A model generated the notes under the pieces. It did no database searches and was not told the origin of the DNA. It worked only from the letters and a program-made list of their open reading frames with translations. DNA of 64,000 nt from Patiria pectinifera (taxonomy: Eukaryota > Echinodermata > Asteroidea > Valvatida > Asterinidae): positions 29,204,392 to 29,268,391 of the forward strand of contig CM057142.1 of NCBI GenBank assembly GCA_029964075.1, given 5' to 3'. Made by a program: the position numbers and the translations under genes. Below, piece by piece: positions 44,421 through 55,300 of the stretch; positions within the stretch are counted from its first letter, which is position 1, and each line of letters opens with the position of its first letter.

Positions 44421-46349
44421 CTGAAAATGTACAATTAGTAGGGCCCAAAACATAAGTTCCGTGACCATTCTCTGGCTAGGATGGTTTGACGATGGATTTG
44501 ACCTCTATGGACCATTTATAAAGAAATTAGCCCCCAGTCCTTCCCAAAAATCCCGGCATTTTTTCGCAAGGGGGCCAAATCTAAGATGGCCGCCGGCGCC
44601 ATTTTGAAAAATTAACTTTTACACCAGAGCACCCAGAATCATGTATGAAGACACTTTTTCAGGTAAGTCGACCATGAAGATTCCGATTCCGACATCAGTT
44701 TGACGCTATGGCATCATTTTGACCCAGAAATATAAGATAACCCCCATTTGATAGAGCAAAAACATAACTTTTGAACGGGAGCACCTAGGATCATGAATGA
44801 ACACATTATTTTGGCAAAATCGTTGCGCTGATGCAATTTAAGAAGGTCCTGGACCCATCCAACATGAGATGCAAAATCCTAATGGGATCGAGGGCCATAT
44901 CGGCTGGATTTTGTATAAATTTGTTTAGCACAACGACGTTCTGAGTTGTTTTAACAAAGCACACTTCCTTTTTTAGTTTGTGTCCCTAATGAGGCTACGG
45001 CAATCATCATAATCATCATCATCATCATAATCCGCACTACTATGTTGTCACCAAATTATTCTTTTTTTTATATATTTTTTGTATCACAAAACACTTCCGA
45101 TACTTCTTACTGTTATACGTTTCCTGGAATTGGTATGCGTACTGCGCTGATGCTGTGGTTTCGGTGGTTTGAGATGAATTGGAAACATGCATGTATCTTA
45201 CGACAATGTCCATCGTTCCATGGGTCCTCCATTGTGTATAGGCTTTGCGACAAGGCCACCGATTCTATGACCTCAAATGAGAGGTTGGACAATCCCAAGA
45301 AAAAGGCCCTGTAATGGAGCGGTCTGGACAAGTTTGGAGATGTCCACGCAACTGAAAATTCGGATAAAAGCCCTGTCGGACAATATATGTGTCCGTGATG
45401 CATGTAGCTTGACCTTGTGAAATACCAAGAAACTTGAACTGGCCAACAAAAGACAAGAAAAACAGGAGGTTGATGAATGCCAATTTCAGTCTTTGTCTAT
45501 GTCTGTTGTCTAGTTCTGTTGCCCAGCTGCGGCTTCAGCTGCCAAGGAGCTGCAATCGAGTCTGGGGGCAATACATCATAAAACAAAGTGCTTATGGTGC
45601 TGTAAGACCGATTCAGCAATGCACCCAGAATCAAAGCCAATCCTGATTTCGTACGATCACGCCAGCTTTCAAGAGACAGAGTGGCCTTGGAAGATCAGAG
45701 CCTGCAAGACAGAATCAACTGTCTGATCGATCCTGCAGCTGATCAGCCCTACGCGCTTAAAATCAGATATCACCTCAAATGTCGTTTGAAATGATGCGTA
45801 GCTATCAGAAAATAAGTGAAGATGACAAACTCCCACGCATGCTCAATGTAACTCTCTATAAGGTTCAGACCATCTTCTTCGGTTATATAAGAACAGTAAC
45901 CCTAACCCTAACTCTAATCCCAACATCCAGGGTCAAGTCATCCTATATAAAAGATATCTTAACCCAGGAGTTTGAGGGCATGATCGGCTTCCGTTCCAAC
46001 CCTCGGAGGAACCAGAGTGATCTAATCCATGACACGCCTGTGGGGGGGGGGGGTCTTGTAGAAGCAGCTCTGTCCTCTATTGGTGTCAGCATAGTAGTAA
46101 GCAATATTGGTGCGCAATGTGGCTGAGCGGCTCAAAGATGTCATCAGTTCAATCCAACTCATCCCAGAGCTAGAAAAGGGGGAGCAACTCTAGGTTCTCA
46201 TTGTGCAGCAGATATCTGCTTTGCGTGGGAAGAGGGGGTAGATCTGTCCCCAAGCACACTCTCTCTCACCTCTCTCATCAAACAGTACGTCATAAAGCGA
46301 CCAACCACATCCGCCATCAATGCCACCGTCACCCTTCGCGGGATGACTT

Positions 46350-46725
46350 ACATGCAGCAATGAGCTTGTCCGCTCTTAGTAGAAGCTGGTCATGGGGTTC
46401 AGCTACCCAAGCGTGCTTCTCCTGCAAGACGTCTGAACCATGCATGACCTGGAGCGGTGCTCGGTCTGTCCCGGGGAAATCGCTGATGAACAACCAATCA
46501 TCAGTGACATTGACACTGATGACTTTCTCAACAACAACTTTATAGGAGCAGGAAACGCACCGCTGTAACTTGATGTTTCTGCAGCGTCTAGAACCTCTTG
46601 TTCTAGAACCACATGAGAAAAAGGCAAATATCCAGGATGAGCTTATGCGCATCAAAGACGCAAAGACTGTCTCACAAATACTGGCTGATGAGGAGGCTGA
46701 GATGAAAGCAGGTACGTCATAAAGG
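46350..46725 (+). pseudogene. remnant of an unidentified coding sequence in the foldback element
   Basis: Read across two frames the left arm gives ISYPSVLLLQDV, then TMHDLERCSVCPGEIADEQP, SDIDTDDFLNNNFIGAG and, after a one-base shift, THRCNLMFLQRLEPLVLEPH and DAKTVSQILADEEAEM. The right arm (about 46930-47505, minus strand) carries a diverged second copy with SYYKLGMGISYLNVLLL and TMHDLERCSV. Preservation of the same residues in two arms that differ at many bases indicates real former coding sequence. I cannot name the family, and stops and shifts make both copies dead. Confidence 0.5.
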
Positions 46726-47001
46726 ACCACACGGCGCTGTGAGCCGCCCATCCACCCTTATCATGTAACGTACAGAGACATGCGCTTAGTGCCGATGATT
46801 AAGACAGCTTGTCTTTGACATGATTCACAACTGACTTGTTGGGCAGTCAGTGTAAGCCTTGCGCTTCCCCTGTTCCATATTCAAGCCATCATGACACCGA
46901 ATAGTTTGCTCGGCTGCATCAGGTTGCCATTCACTGATGCTTGGTTCTCCTTCAGCGATCTCCTCAGGAGAGACCGAGCACCGCTCCAGGTCATGCATGG
47001 T

Positions 47002-47505
47002 CTAAAGGCCGCGGAGGAGAAGCACATTTAGGTAGCTGATCCCCATACCGAGCTTGTAGTAAGAGTCAATAAGCTCCTTGCTGTAAGTCATCACGAGAAG
47101 GGTGACGGTGGCATTTCTGGCAGATGTGGTTGGTCGCTTTATGACATACTGCGTGATGAGAGAGGTGAAAGGGGGAGTGCTCGGTGACAGATCTACCCCC
47201 TCTTCCCACGCAACGCAGATTGCAAGCAGAACTCTTTCTCCTTCTGCTCTAGCTCCTTGACCCTCGGTGCCTACGGAACGAGTTTGATTATTCATTCCTA
47301 AGCCAATCAGCCACATTGTGCACCAGTTGCTATCTGCTATGCTGACACCGATGGAGGACAGTGCTGCTTCGACATAAAAACCACCCTCCCCCACAGACGC
47401 GTCACAGTCTAGGTCGCTCTGTCTCCTTCGAGGATGGGAGTGGAAGGCAATCTTGCCCTCGCATGAATAGGGTGACTTGACCCTGGATGTTGGGAAGCCA
47501 TACAC
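47002..47505 (-). pseudogene. right-arm copy of the foldback element's coding remnant
   Basis: A 167-codon open frame includes VDLSPSTPPFTSLITQYVIK, RPTTSARNATVTLLVMTYSK and ELIDSYYKLGMGISYLNVLL. It is the diverged counterpart of the left-arm segment at 46200-46500, where the same residues appear split over frames (for example the RPTTSAINATVTL-like block). A stop before TMHDLERCSV cuts it. No known domain is recognised. Confidence 0.45.
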
Positions 47506-49086
47506 ACAGAGAAGGTTTATCCTGTAATCTCTGAGGAGGCTCTAAAGTGCCCTTAGCTTATGTTTCTCAAAGATAACTGTTCTGATGTGGTCAAAGAAGA
47601 TCGTTTGATCCTCATGGAGAAAGGCATAGTGGATTCGTGAGAGTTTGTCATCTTCACTTATTTTCTGATAGCTACGCACATAATTTCAAACGACATTTGA
47701 GGGTGATATCTCATCTCAAGCGCATAGGGGTGATCATAATGCAGGATCGATCAGACAGTCGATTTTGTCTTGCAAGCTCTGATCTTCCACGGTTAATGTG
47801 TGTCTCTCGAAATCTGGCCATGCGTGATCATACGAAATCAGGATTGGCTTTGATTCTGGGTGCTTTGCTTAATTCATGTTACAGCTCCATTAACATTTTG
47901 TTTTATGATGCATTGCCCCCAGACTCGATTGCAGCTCCTTGGCAGCTGAAGCCGCAGCTGGGCAACAGAAATAGACAACAGACATAGACAAAGACTGAGA
48001 TTGGCATTCGTCAACCTCTCTTCTTCTTTTTTTGTAGGTCTGTTTCAAGTTTCTTGTCTAGTTTCTTGGTGTTTCAAAAGGTCAACCTTAATGTATCACA
48101 GACACACTGTCCAACAGGACATTTTTTGCAAAAGACAGTTTTGTGGACATCTCAAAACTTGTTCTGACCGCTCCGTTACAGGGCCTTTTTCTTGATTTTC
48201 CCACATTTTAATTGAGGTAATGGGATCGGTGGCCTTGTCGCAAAGCCTACCACACTGAAGGACACATGGCACGGTGGACATTGTCGTAAGCTATGTTCTC
48301 AATTCACATCACAAACCAGGGAAACCACAGCATCATTACAGTGCGCGTACCAATTCGAGGAAACAATAACAGTAAGAAGAAGCAGAAGTGTTTGTGATAT
48401 AAAATATATAAAAAGCGAATAATTTGGTGCCAACATATAAATATGCAGTGTGATGATTATGATGATTGCCGTAGTCAGTGGGGACAAAACCTGAAAATGA
48501 AGTGTGCTTTGTTAAAACAAGACAGAACTTCATTGTGCTAACCTTTTTTAATACCAGCTGATATGGCCCTCGATCCCATTCGGACCTCACTCCTTAAGAA
48601 CCATTAGCCATCATGTCTGGCTGCGGGGTTCTCGCTTCATTTATGCTGGATGGGTCCTGGACCTTCTTAAATTGCATCAGCGCAACGATTTTGCCAAAAT
48701 AATGTGTTCATTCATGATTCTAGGTGCTCCCGTTTGAAATTTATGCTTTTGTTCTATCAAATGGGGGTCATCTTTGATTTCTGGGTCAATATGACGTCAT
48801 AGCATCAAACTGATGTCGGAATCGGAATCCTCATGGTCGACTTACCTGAAAAAAGTTTCTTCATAAATGATTCTAAGTGCTCTGGTTCAAAAGTTAAGTT
48901 TTCAAAATGGCGCCGGCGGCCATCTTGGATTTGGCCCTCTAGCGAAAAATGCCGGGATTTTGGGGAGGGACCGGGGGGGGGGGGAGTAATTTCGTTATAA
49001 ATGGTCCATAGAAATCAAATACATCGCCAAACTATCCTTGCCAGAGAATGGTCACGGAACTTATGTTTTGGACCCAACTTGAAATA

Positions 49087-49191
49087 AAGGCCAAAAAAAA
49101 GTCTCCGGTTTCTGATATGCGCGCGCGTCGCCGTAGCCATGAGTGTCGGCAAAATGAAAAAAAAATACAATAAAAGATGATGTCTCAAAAC
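49087..49191. repeat. partial copy of the MITE at 52470-52839
   Basis: CCAAAAAAAAGTCTCCGGTT and the following CGCGCGTCGCCGTAGCCATG and CGGCAAAATGAAAA blocks match the inverse of 52735-52835. The match stops where the 602-bp palindrome begins, so only one end of the element is present. Confidence 0.7.
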
Positions 49192-49193
49192 TA

Positions 49194-49795
49194 TGGTGTT
49201 CTATATCTGCCATCTCGCGTGGCGGATCTCGCGTGGCGGATCTCGCGTCGCGCCTCGCGGATCTCGCGTCGCGCCTCGCGGATCTCGTGTAGCGCCTCGC
49301 CGATCTCGCCTCGCGCCTCGCCGATCTCGCCTCGCCGATCTCGCCTCCCTTCGCGGATCTCGCCTCGCGGATCTCGCCTCGCCTTTTTTTTTCTTCTGGG
49401 TGTTGCGCATGCGCATATATATAAGAGAAATGATGGCTCTATCCCATTCAGAGACGCCTCTCCTATAGATTGGCTTGTGAATAAAAATGTGCGTAAGAAA
49501 TGCGCATGCGCAGCACCCAGAAGAAAAAAAACGCGAGGCGAGATCCGCGAGGCGAGATCCGCGAGATCCGCGAGGCGCGACGCGAGATCCGCGAGGCGCG
49601 ACGCGAGATCCGCGAGGCGCGACGCGAGATCCGCGAGGCGCGACGCGAGATCCGCGAGGCGCGACGCGAGATCCGCGAGGCGCGACGAGAGATCCGCGAG
49701 GCGCGACGCGAGATCCGCGAGGCGCGACGCGAGATCCGCCACGCGAGATCCGCCACGCGAGATCCGCCACGCGAGATGGCAGATATAGAACACCA
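49194..49795. mobile_element. 602-bp GC-rich near-perfect foldback made of 21-bp repeats
   Basis: The ends TGGTGTTCTATATCTGCCAT and its exact inverse (ATGGCAGATATAGAACACCA) are flanked by TA on both sides (49192-49193 and 49796-49797), suggesting a TA target site. Each arm then has tandem copies of the 21-bp unit ATCTCGCGTCGCGCCTCGCG+G and shorter variants (ATCTCGCGTGGCGG). Toward the centre CTTCTGGGTGTTGCGCATGC mirrors GCATGCGCAGCACCCAGAAG. The loop is about 80 bp. Twenty-one bases without stops in any frame leave all six frames open (Arg/Ser/Ala-rich), which is an artefact. Confidence 0.8.
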
Positions 49796-50276
49796 TACAA
49801 AACGGCAGCCAAATTTTGCAGATATAGCAAATGGCCATTGAGTGACCACCACCTGATATATACTAAAACGCTGTTTCGGGTATTGGCTAAGCATGTAACT
49901 GAGGAAGAAACTTCAATCAGATGACGAATTTTTGCCAAAAAAAAACGCTTTCAACCTATTTCGGTAAAATTACAACTACCGACCATTAGGTGTCTCTTGT
50001 CCAAATTTCTTTGAACAACTGATACGAGGTTTGATCCACAGATATAACTGACCGAGATTGGCATTAATTTGGTCAAGACTGTTGGATAAAGAAGCATTTT
50101 GTGTTTTTGAAACAATTGACCACTAGTGATCTCTAGGTGATCATTGTCCTCACATGTTGGTCACTTAAGAAAGAACTAGGGTCAAGGAAGATCATGTCCA
50201 AATTTGGTTAAAATCGGCCAAGTAATTTGGCATTTTTTTGTGAGTGTTTGCCCGAAGAAAGAAAGAAAGAATGAAA

Positions 50277-50322
50277 CGCGACGATCACAGTATATCAGGG
50301 TGCTTCGCACGGCTGATATATA
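50277..50322. repeat. short repeat ending in a small hairpin (copy 1 of 3)
   Basis: CGCGACGATCACAGTATATC is followed by AGGGTGCTTCGCACGGCTGATATA; the TATATCAG..CTGATATA ends pair. Nearly the same sequence recurs at about 51646-51673 and 51688-51732, twice followed by GAAAGAAAG or AAAGAAT runs. It may be the tail of a dispersed repeat that seeds the GAAA tracts. Confidence 0.55.
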
Positions 50323-50344
50323 GAAAGAAAGAAAGAAAGAAAAA

Positions 50345-50388
<44 letters not shown>

Positions 50389-50389
50389 C
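50321..50389. repeat. (GAAA)n microsatellite, short tract
   Basis: About 16 GAAA units with one interruption (GAAAAAAAG). Confidence 0.9.
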
Positions 50390-50495
50390 TTTTTTTTTAC
50401 TTTTCAAATGAAAACTTTATTTCAATTGAAAACAAATCCAACAAAAAACTATATACAAAGCAACTAAAACAATTACAAATAAAAGATTAGTATAC

Positions 50496-50684
<189 letters not shown>

Positions 50685-50859
50685 CTGTGTTTCACAAAGC
50701 ACAAATATCAGGCGTGTGCAGTATGTCACCAGATAATAAGTATTGTGACCAGTACGTGAACATTGACTTTTGTGTGGAAAAAGTGCATAAAACTGGTAGC
50801 AAACACACAATTATCATAACAAATGTGGCTAGAGTCAGTTCATGCAATTCTGCATTTTT

Positions 50860-51240
50860 CCTGGAAATGACCACTGCTGACCACTGAGTGACCCTTGGCC
50901 TGAATCTGAAGGAAACCAACATGAGGAACCTGCAAGACGGTATAACTGACCAAGTCATATTGGAAAAGAAGCCTTTTCTGCAATTTTCCTGAAAATGACT
51001 ACTATACTGCTGACTACTGAGTGACCATCAGTTTGCCTGAATCTGCAAAAAACACATTAGGAACTGGCAAGATGGAATATTTGACCAGTTTTTGTTGGAA
51101 AAGAAGGTTTTTTCTGCATTTTTTATGAAAATGACCGCTGCTGACCACTGAGTGACCTTTGGTGTAACTCTGCAAAAAAAAACACATTGGGAACTGGCAG
51201 GACGATTAACTGATCAAGTCTTGTTGGAATCGTTACAACA
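50860..51240. repeat. tandem repeat with a period of about 132 bp, three copies
   Basis: GACCACTGAGTGACC or close variants occur at about 50878, 51010 and 51142. Each is followed by CTGAATCTGCAAAAAACACAT-like and GGAACTGGCAAGATGGA-like blocks. Related, more diverged words run from 50100 to 51350. Non-coding. Confidence 0.7.
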
Positions 51241-51897
51241 AACGTAAGAATAGAGCTAGTTTCCACGTTTGTCATAAAATGACCGACTAGGTGACCTTTG
51301 ACCCTGATCTGACCACACCCCCATATGAATCTTGGGTCAGTTGCCAATATGGCCACGTTTGGTTGAAATTGGCCGAAGCGTTTGGCAGTTACAATAAATA
51401 GTAAGAGAGTTCTGACATCAAATAAAAAAACACACACACACACACCCAGCAAACCATTACAATGCGCCGTGAAAATGGGTATATAAATGGGTTTTGAAGA
51501 GCGCCCCCATTTGGAAGATGGGTACCCCCCTGCTTTTTGATTAAACGGAGGCCTAGTGCCTTGAGAAAAAAAATTCGGCGCGGATGTGCGGTTCCCTCCC
51601 CCTCCCCCTGACATCCAAAGCTGGATACGCTACTGACAACTATATCAGCGTGCTTCCTTTACTGCTGATATAAAGAAAGAAAGACACGCGACGCTCACAG
51701 TTCATCAGCGTGCTTCGCACGGCTGATATAAAGAATTAAAAAAACGCGACGATCATGTTATATTTGATTCAGAAGAAAAGAATTCAGAAGAAAAAAAATT
51801 TGGCTTTTTTGCACACTGCGAAAAACCCAACAAATTATATTTGCAGGATGGAATAGAGGCTGATGGATTAGTAACCAGTTGCACAAGTCATACTCAC

Positions 51898-51981
51898 CGT
51901 AATCAGGTAATACATGCTGTAGGCCAACTCAGCAAAACAAAACAACATGAACATCACCAGCCATTCCCATGTTGTTAATAA
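51898..51981 (-). CDS. exon of a multi-pass membrane protein
   Basis: 84 bp, acceptor ATTTTTCAG, donor GTGAGT. It encodes 28 residues, LLTTWEWLVMFMLFCFAELA then YSMYYLIT, a membrane segment. Both borders are phase 0 and match the exons at 52129-52248 and 44276-44420. Confidence 0.7.
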
Positions 51982-52128
51982 CTGAAAAATATAAGAGCAA
52001 AATTTCCATCAATACCGAAACGCCCCTCCTACTTATTTTTTGTGTATTTATTCGAGATGTCTTTCATTTGATTTACATGAATATTTAAACTTCACTGGAA
52101 ATGAATCGATGGTATGGACTATACTTAC

Positions 52129-52248
52129 GAACAAGAAGCCAAAGACACACATGCCAAAGGAAAATGGAACTCCTAAAGCCAGCTTCCAAATCTCTGAGGA
52201 TGCCAACCCATTTTTGTCAATCTTCAGGATAAATACCGCAAACATTAG
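52129..52248 (-). CDS. exon of a multi-pass membrane protein
   Basis: 120 bp, acceptor TTTTTCGACAG, donor GTAAGT, exactly 40 codons in phase 0. It encodes the end of one membrane segment (LMFAVFILKI), a short polar loop (DKNGLASSEIWK) and the next membrane segment (LALGVPFSFGMCVFGFLF). The adjoining exons continue both hydrophobic stretches without a break. Confidence 0.7.
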
Positions 52249-52388
52249 CTGTCGAAAAAAACGTACAAAATGGGTAAATTTAGCAAAGGGGATTCAGCCT
52301 ATGTAATCTCATTTTTCAGAATAGACTTGGTACTAAGTGTTTAAGTTTTATCTTTTCAAAAATGTTCGAAAGGCTAACCCGTACTTAC

Positions 52389-52447
52389 CCCCAGATGAAG
52401 AGCCAATAACAGCAAACTCATAGCGAACAGATGTTTGACGTACTCAT
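52389..52447 (-). CDS. exon of a multi-pass membrane protein
   Basis: 59 bp, acceptor TTTTTTTTGGCAG, donor GTAAGT. The first two bases complete a codon with the single base left by the exon at 55111-55231 (giving Asp). It encodes EYVKHLFAMSLLLLALHLG, the first half of a membrane segment. A MITE (52470-52839) ends about 22 bp upstream of the acceptor, beside a branch-like CTAAC. Confidence 0.65.
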
Positions 52448-52469
52448 CTGCCAAAAAAAAGTATTAGTT

Positions 52470-52839
52470 AGGCCCCCCCCCAAAAAAAAAGTCTCTGATT
52501 TTTGGTATGGAGCTTGCCCCAAAAGTGGTACGGCGACGCGTCTTTTTTTTTACCGTTTTTCTTTCTTCAAATGTCGGCTGATGACTGCAAATGGTGCCAG
52601 ACTAAACTTAGTGCAAATATATCGGAGTCCAGAGAGGCCACATAAAGCTTATAATCGTATCCCCATCTAAAGACGCGTTAAAACTGTGCAGCAGCAGGAT
52701 TCCAGTCAAACCAGTGAGTTTGACGATTTTGAGACATTATCTTTTATTGAAAAAAAGGACGTTTTCATTTTGCCGACGCGCATGGCTACGGCGACGTGCG
52801 CGTAAACCAAAAACCGGAGACTTTTTTTGGGGGGGGCCC
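52470..52839. mobile_element. 370-bp MITE with G/C-run terminal inverted repeats
   Basis: The left end AGGCCCCCCCCCAAAAAAAA + GTCTCTGATTTTTGG is inverted at the right end CCAAAAACCGGAGACTTTTT + TTGGGGGGGGCCCT. The inside includes TTTTGCCGACGCGCATGGCT. A partial second copy lies at 49087-49191. No coding sequence. It lies in the intron directly upstream of the exon at 52389-52447. Confidence 0.7.
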
Positions 52840-54212
52840 TATGCGGAAGAGTTGTTTAAAACGTCTCGGGTTTAAAAGTGGATAGGTAGCAGATAATGAC
52901 CCGAGCTAATCCAATTTTAGGTAAGAATGTTTTCCATGATTTCGGGACATTTCTATGAACGGAGCGTGTGATCGCTTTCCCGTTCCTAACACAAAAAACA
53001 ACAACAACAACAATTACCCAAGATGCACCCTGACAGAAGCAACTTTGAGAAATGTTAAATATCTGAGTTACCTTCGTTTTCATACCTTTAATCGAAAAAC
53101 GGGGATAAAACTAAGACAGAATTTACCACTTTTTTTTTTAAAGCTTTCGTGTTACGCTCAGCTCCCGAGTGCGTAGATATTTTCTGAGCAATTTTGTTAA
53201 ACGTAAAGCGGTATCTATTGTTGAAAATGTCACATGTTCTGGTTGTTATGTACAATGTACGTACATAAGTACGTTGTTTGGGAGCAAGGTATGAAAAAGG
53301 AATCTAGCAAAACCGCAATTTATCTATTGTCCTGATTGCCGGTACCTATCCGTTTAAAAGCACCTACGTGACGGGATCTCGCCAAATAGGAAAGGGTATT
53401 CTGGCACATGTTCTTACGCCTGAAGGCTTTTATGAGCCATTAACAGTGATCTCGGAGGGAAGAGTCCGTCCATAATTGTTGGTGGAAGTGATGCCAATGG
53501 CCATCTTTTGAATAATTTTGTTTTATTCTTTTTACATACATTGTATTGAATATTTACACCAGTAGTGTAGCCATAATGATTCCAGTATTAGACCCGTCTT
53601 TCGGGAACCATCCCGTTCAGTAAACTTCTGACACGACTGTGAGTTATTTAAAGAGTGTATTCACGATTTTATGCCGTTGTTACATGAAAATCCGACTCCT
53701 ATAAAAATCGGACCCCTTTTTCCCTATTATTGGTTAATCCCTCGCACGTGACAGGTCACTCTCCCGAAATGATCCTAAATATAGCATAGTATCGCACTCA
53801 CGCGTGCGCAATGCTACCAATGAGTCCACATTTAATGGAGTCGGATATTCACCAGCTTCATTGCTCTAACTATTGACTACGGAGTAAAGAGGTTTGTATA
53901 ATAGAAAATAAGTATAAATGATGTTGTTTCCCCCCTTTCAAACAATATGTGCATAATCTGACTTCTGATTTCTGCCCTCTGATTTCTTGCTCAACTGTAG
54001 CCGTGACCAAATTAGTCCACGGGCCTTAACTTGAAAATTCACCAATTGGTACCATCTTGGCTGGCAAAACCCAGTTAATATTTGTCATTTGCTATGTACA
54101 TCTGTAGTTTGTATCTTTGACGTGAAAGCCTTTTCAGTGGTAGCTTATCATTTGATTATCATGTCCTGCATGATAAGACCTCCACAGCAGGTAGCATTGT
54201 TTTCTTCTACAG
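52840..54212. other. intronic or intergenic DNA, nothing recognised
   Basis: This lies within the inferred intron between the minus-strand exons at 55111 and 52447. Frames at 52856-53083 and 52955-53176 lack splice borders and domain features. Confidence 0.4.
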
Positions 54213-54384
54213 GCTGGAACATCCCACATGCGTCAATTGTGTTTAATGAAGCCCTGTACTATTCCCCCGTTTTCCTCCTCATTCACGGCTGTGAAAGGGA
54301 CTTTGAAGTCCTAGAATCATTCTCATCTGAAAGAATGCTCATCATTCTCATCAGCCCAGAATATGTAAAACGGCACACATCAAG
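54213..54384 (+). CDS. isolated exon, possibly TIR-domain-like
   Basis: 172 bp between a good acceptor (TTTTCTTCTACAG) and a donor (AAG|GTGAAA) on the plus strand, opposite to the membrane-protein gene and inside its intron. The open frame gives IVFNEALYYSPVFLLIHGCE, RDFEVLESFSSERML and IILISPEYVKRHTS. The LxxHG..RDFE and S.R.LIILSPEYV patterns recall boxes 2 and 3 of TIR domains, but the spacing between them is shorter than usual. No neighbouring exon was found, so it could be a fragment or chance. Confidence 0.3.
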
Positions 54385-55110
54385 GTGAAAATGCAATATG
54401 GTGCAGTAATAATATGCAATGAAATTTTATAACGTAAGCCTACTCTTCAACACCTGCTCTCAAAAATTCCATCTCAAGAAACACATATAAGTGACCCAAG
54501 GGAGTGAGTGTAATGTGATAGCTTCATGAAATATTCAAAACTACAGTGATATAAAAAAAAAAGCATCTCTAAAGTACAACCATGGATGAAACTATTGTTT
54601 TATACTTTAATCATCGACATTCTACACAATCATAAAGCCGTGTCTTTGGCGCCGTCAAATGGAATCGTTCCTTTTGAAAAGTTGTATTTGGAGAGAATCG
54701 CTCAGAATTCATTCAAAGAAATACAGGTCACATTACAACAACAAAATTCGCAAATTAATTAGCGCCAATAACTTATTTTCTTGACAGTTCGTACGCTTTT
54801 GAAAGTGTATGCTTTCTACAAATTGCGTATAGGTTTATTTGAATAAATGGCCATCAGTATTCTCCGTCAATCAAATAATGGGCGCACTTTCTCTGCACAC
54901 GGTCAATGTATCAAAAGTATTTTTTTCTCTTGGACGTATCATTTCTTCAAAAAACTGTTTAAAACTGTTAATGAGAAATGGGGTGTGTTGTATAAACCTA
55001 TATAATCCAATTGGAAATTGAAATCATAGCCACAGGGCGAAGATCGTCGCAGACCCTTGGGGAAATTTAATGTTACACTAGTGTTATACAAACTTGAATT
55101 TGACATGTAC

Positions 55111-55231
55111 CTGGATAATATGCGTAAGCTCCGCACGGAAAGGTCATTTTTCTTTTCCGCCAGTATTTTACGATCAAGTACGCAACTAACAAAACCTCAA
55201 AGGCAGCAACAACGCCCAAAATCAGAATTGT
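55111..55231 (-). CDS. first recognisable exon of a multi-pass membrane protein
   Basis: 121 bp, acceptor TTTCTATCGCAG, donor CCAG|GTACAT. It encodes TILILGVVAAFEVLLVAYLI, a membrane segment, then VKYWRKRKMTFPCGAYAYYP plus one base. The basic run after the hydrophobic stretch suggests a cytosolic side. The frame continues in the exon at 52389-52447. An upstream exon must exist but was not found; DNA above 55301 is repeat. The whole gene appears to encode four or more membrane segments; the family is not recognised. Confidence 0.6.
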
Positions 55232-55300
55232 CTGCGATAGAAAGAAAATCAGTGAATCAGATAGACAACATTTATAAATGTCCGAATAAAATGTGTCTAT

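Larger units (their letters stand above)
44437..49075. mobile_element. 4.6-kb foldback element with arms of about 2 kb
   Basis: The left arm from about 44441 (GGGCCCAAAACATAAGTTCC) is the inverse of the right arm ending at 49075 (GGAACTTATGTTTTGGACCC). The match continues inward through GATGGCCGCCGGCGCCATTTT, the ATCGGCCTTGTCGCAAAGCC-type block and into 46500 and 46930. A loop of about 400 bp remains. Arms differ by substitutions and indels, so it is not recent. Remnants of a protein-coding sequence lie near the centre of both arms. It sits in the intron of the membrane-protein gene. A clear target duplication was not found. Confidence 0.75.

Noticed and set aside
49177..49938. Long overlapping Arg/Ser/Ala-rich open frames on both strands
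   Set aside because: They arise from a stop-free 21-bp repeat inside a palindrome; all six frames are open, so openness is no evidence of coding.
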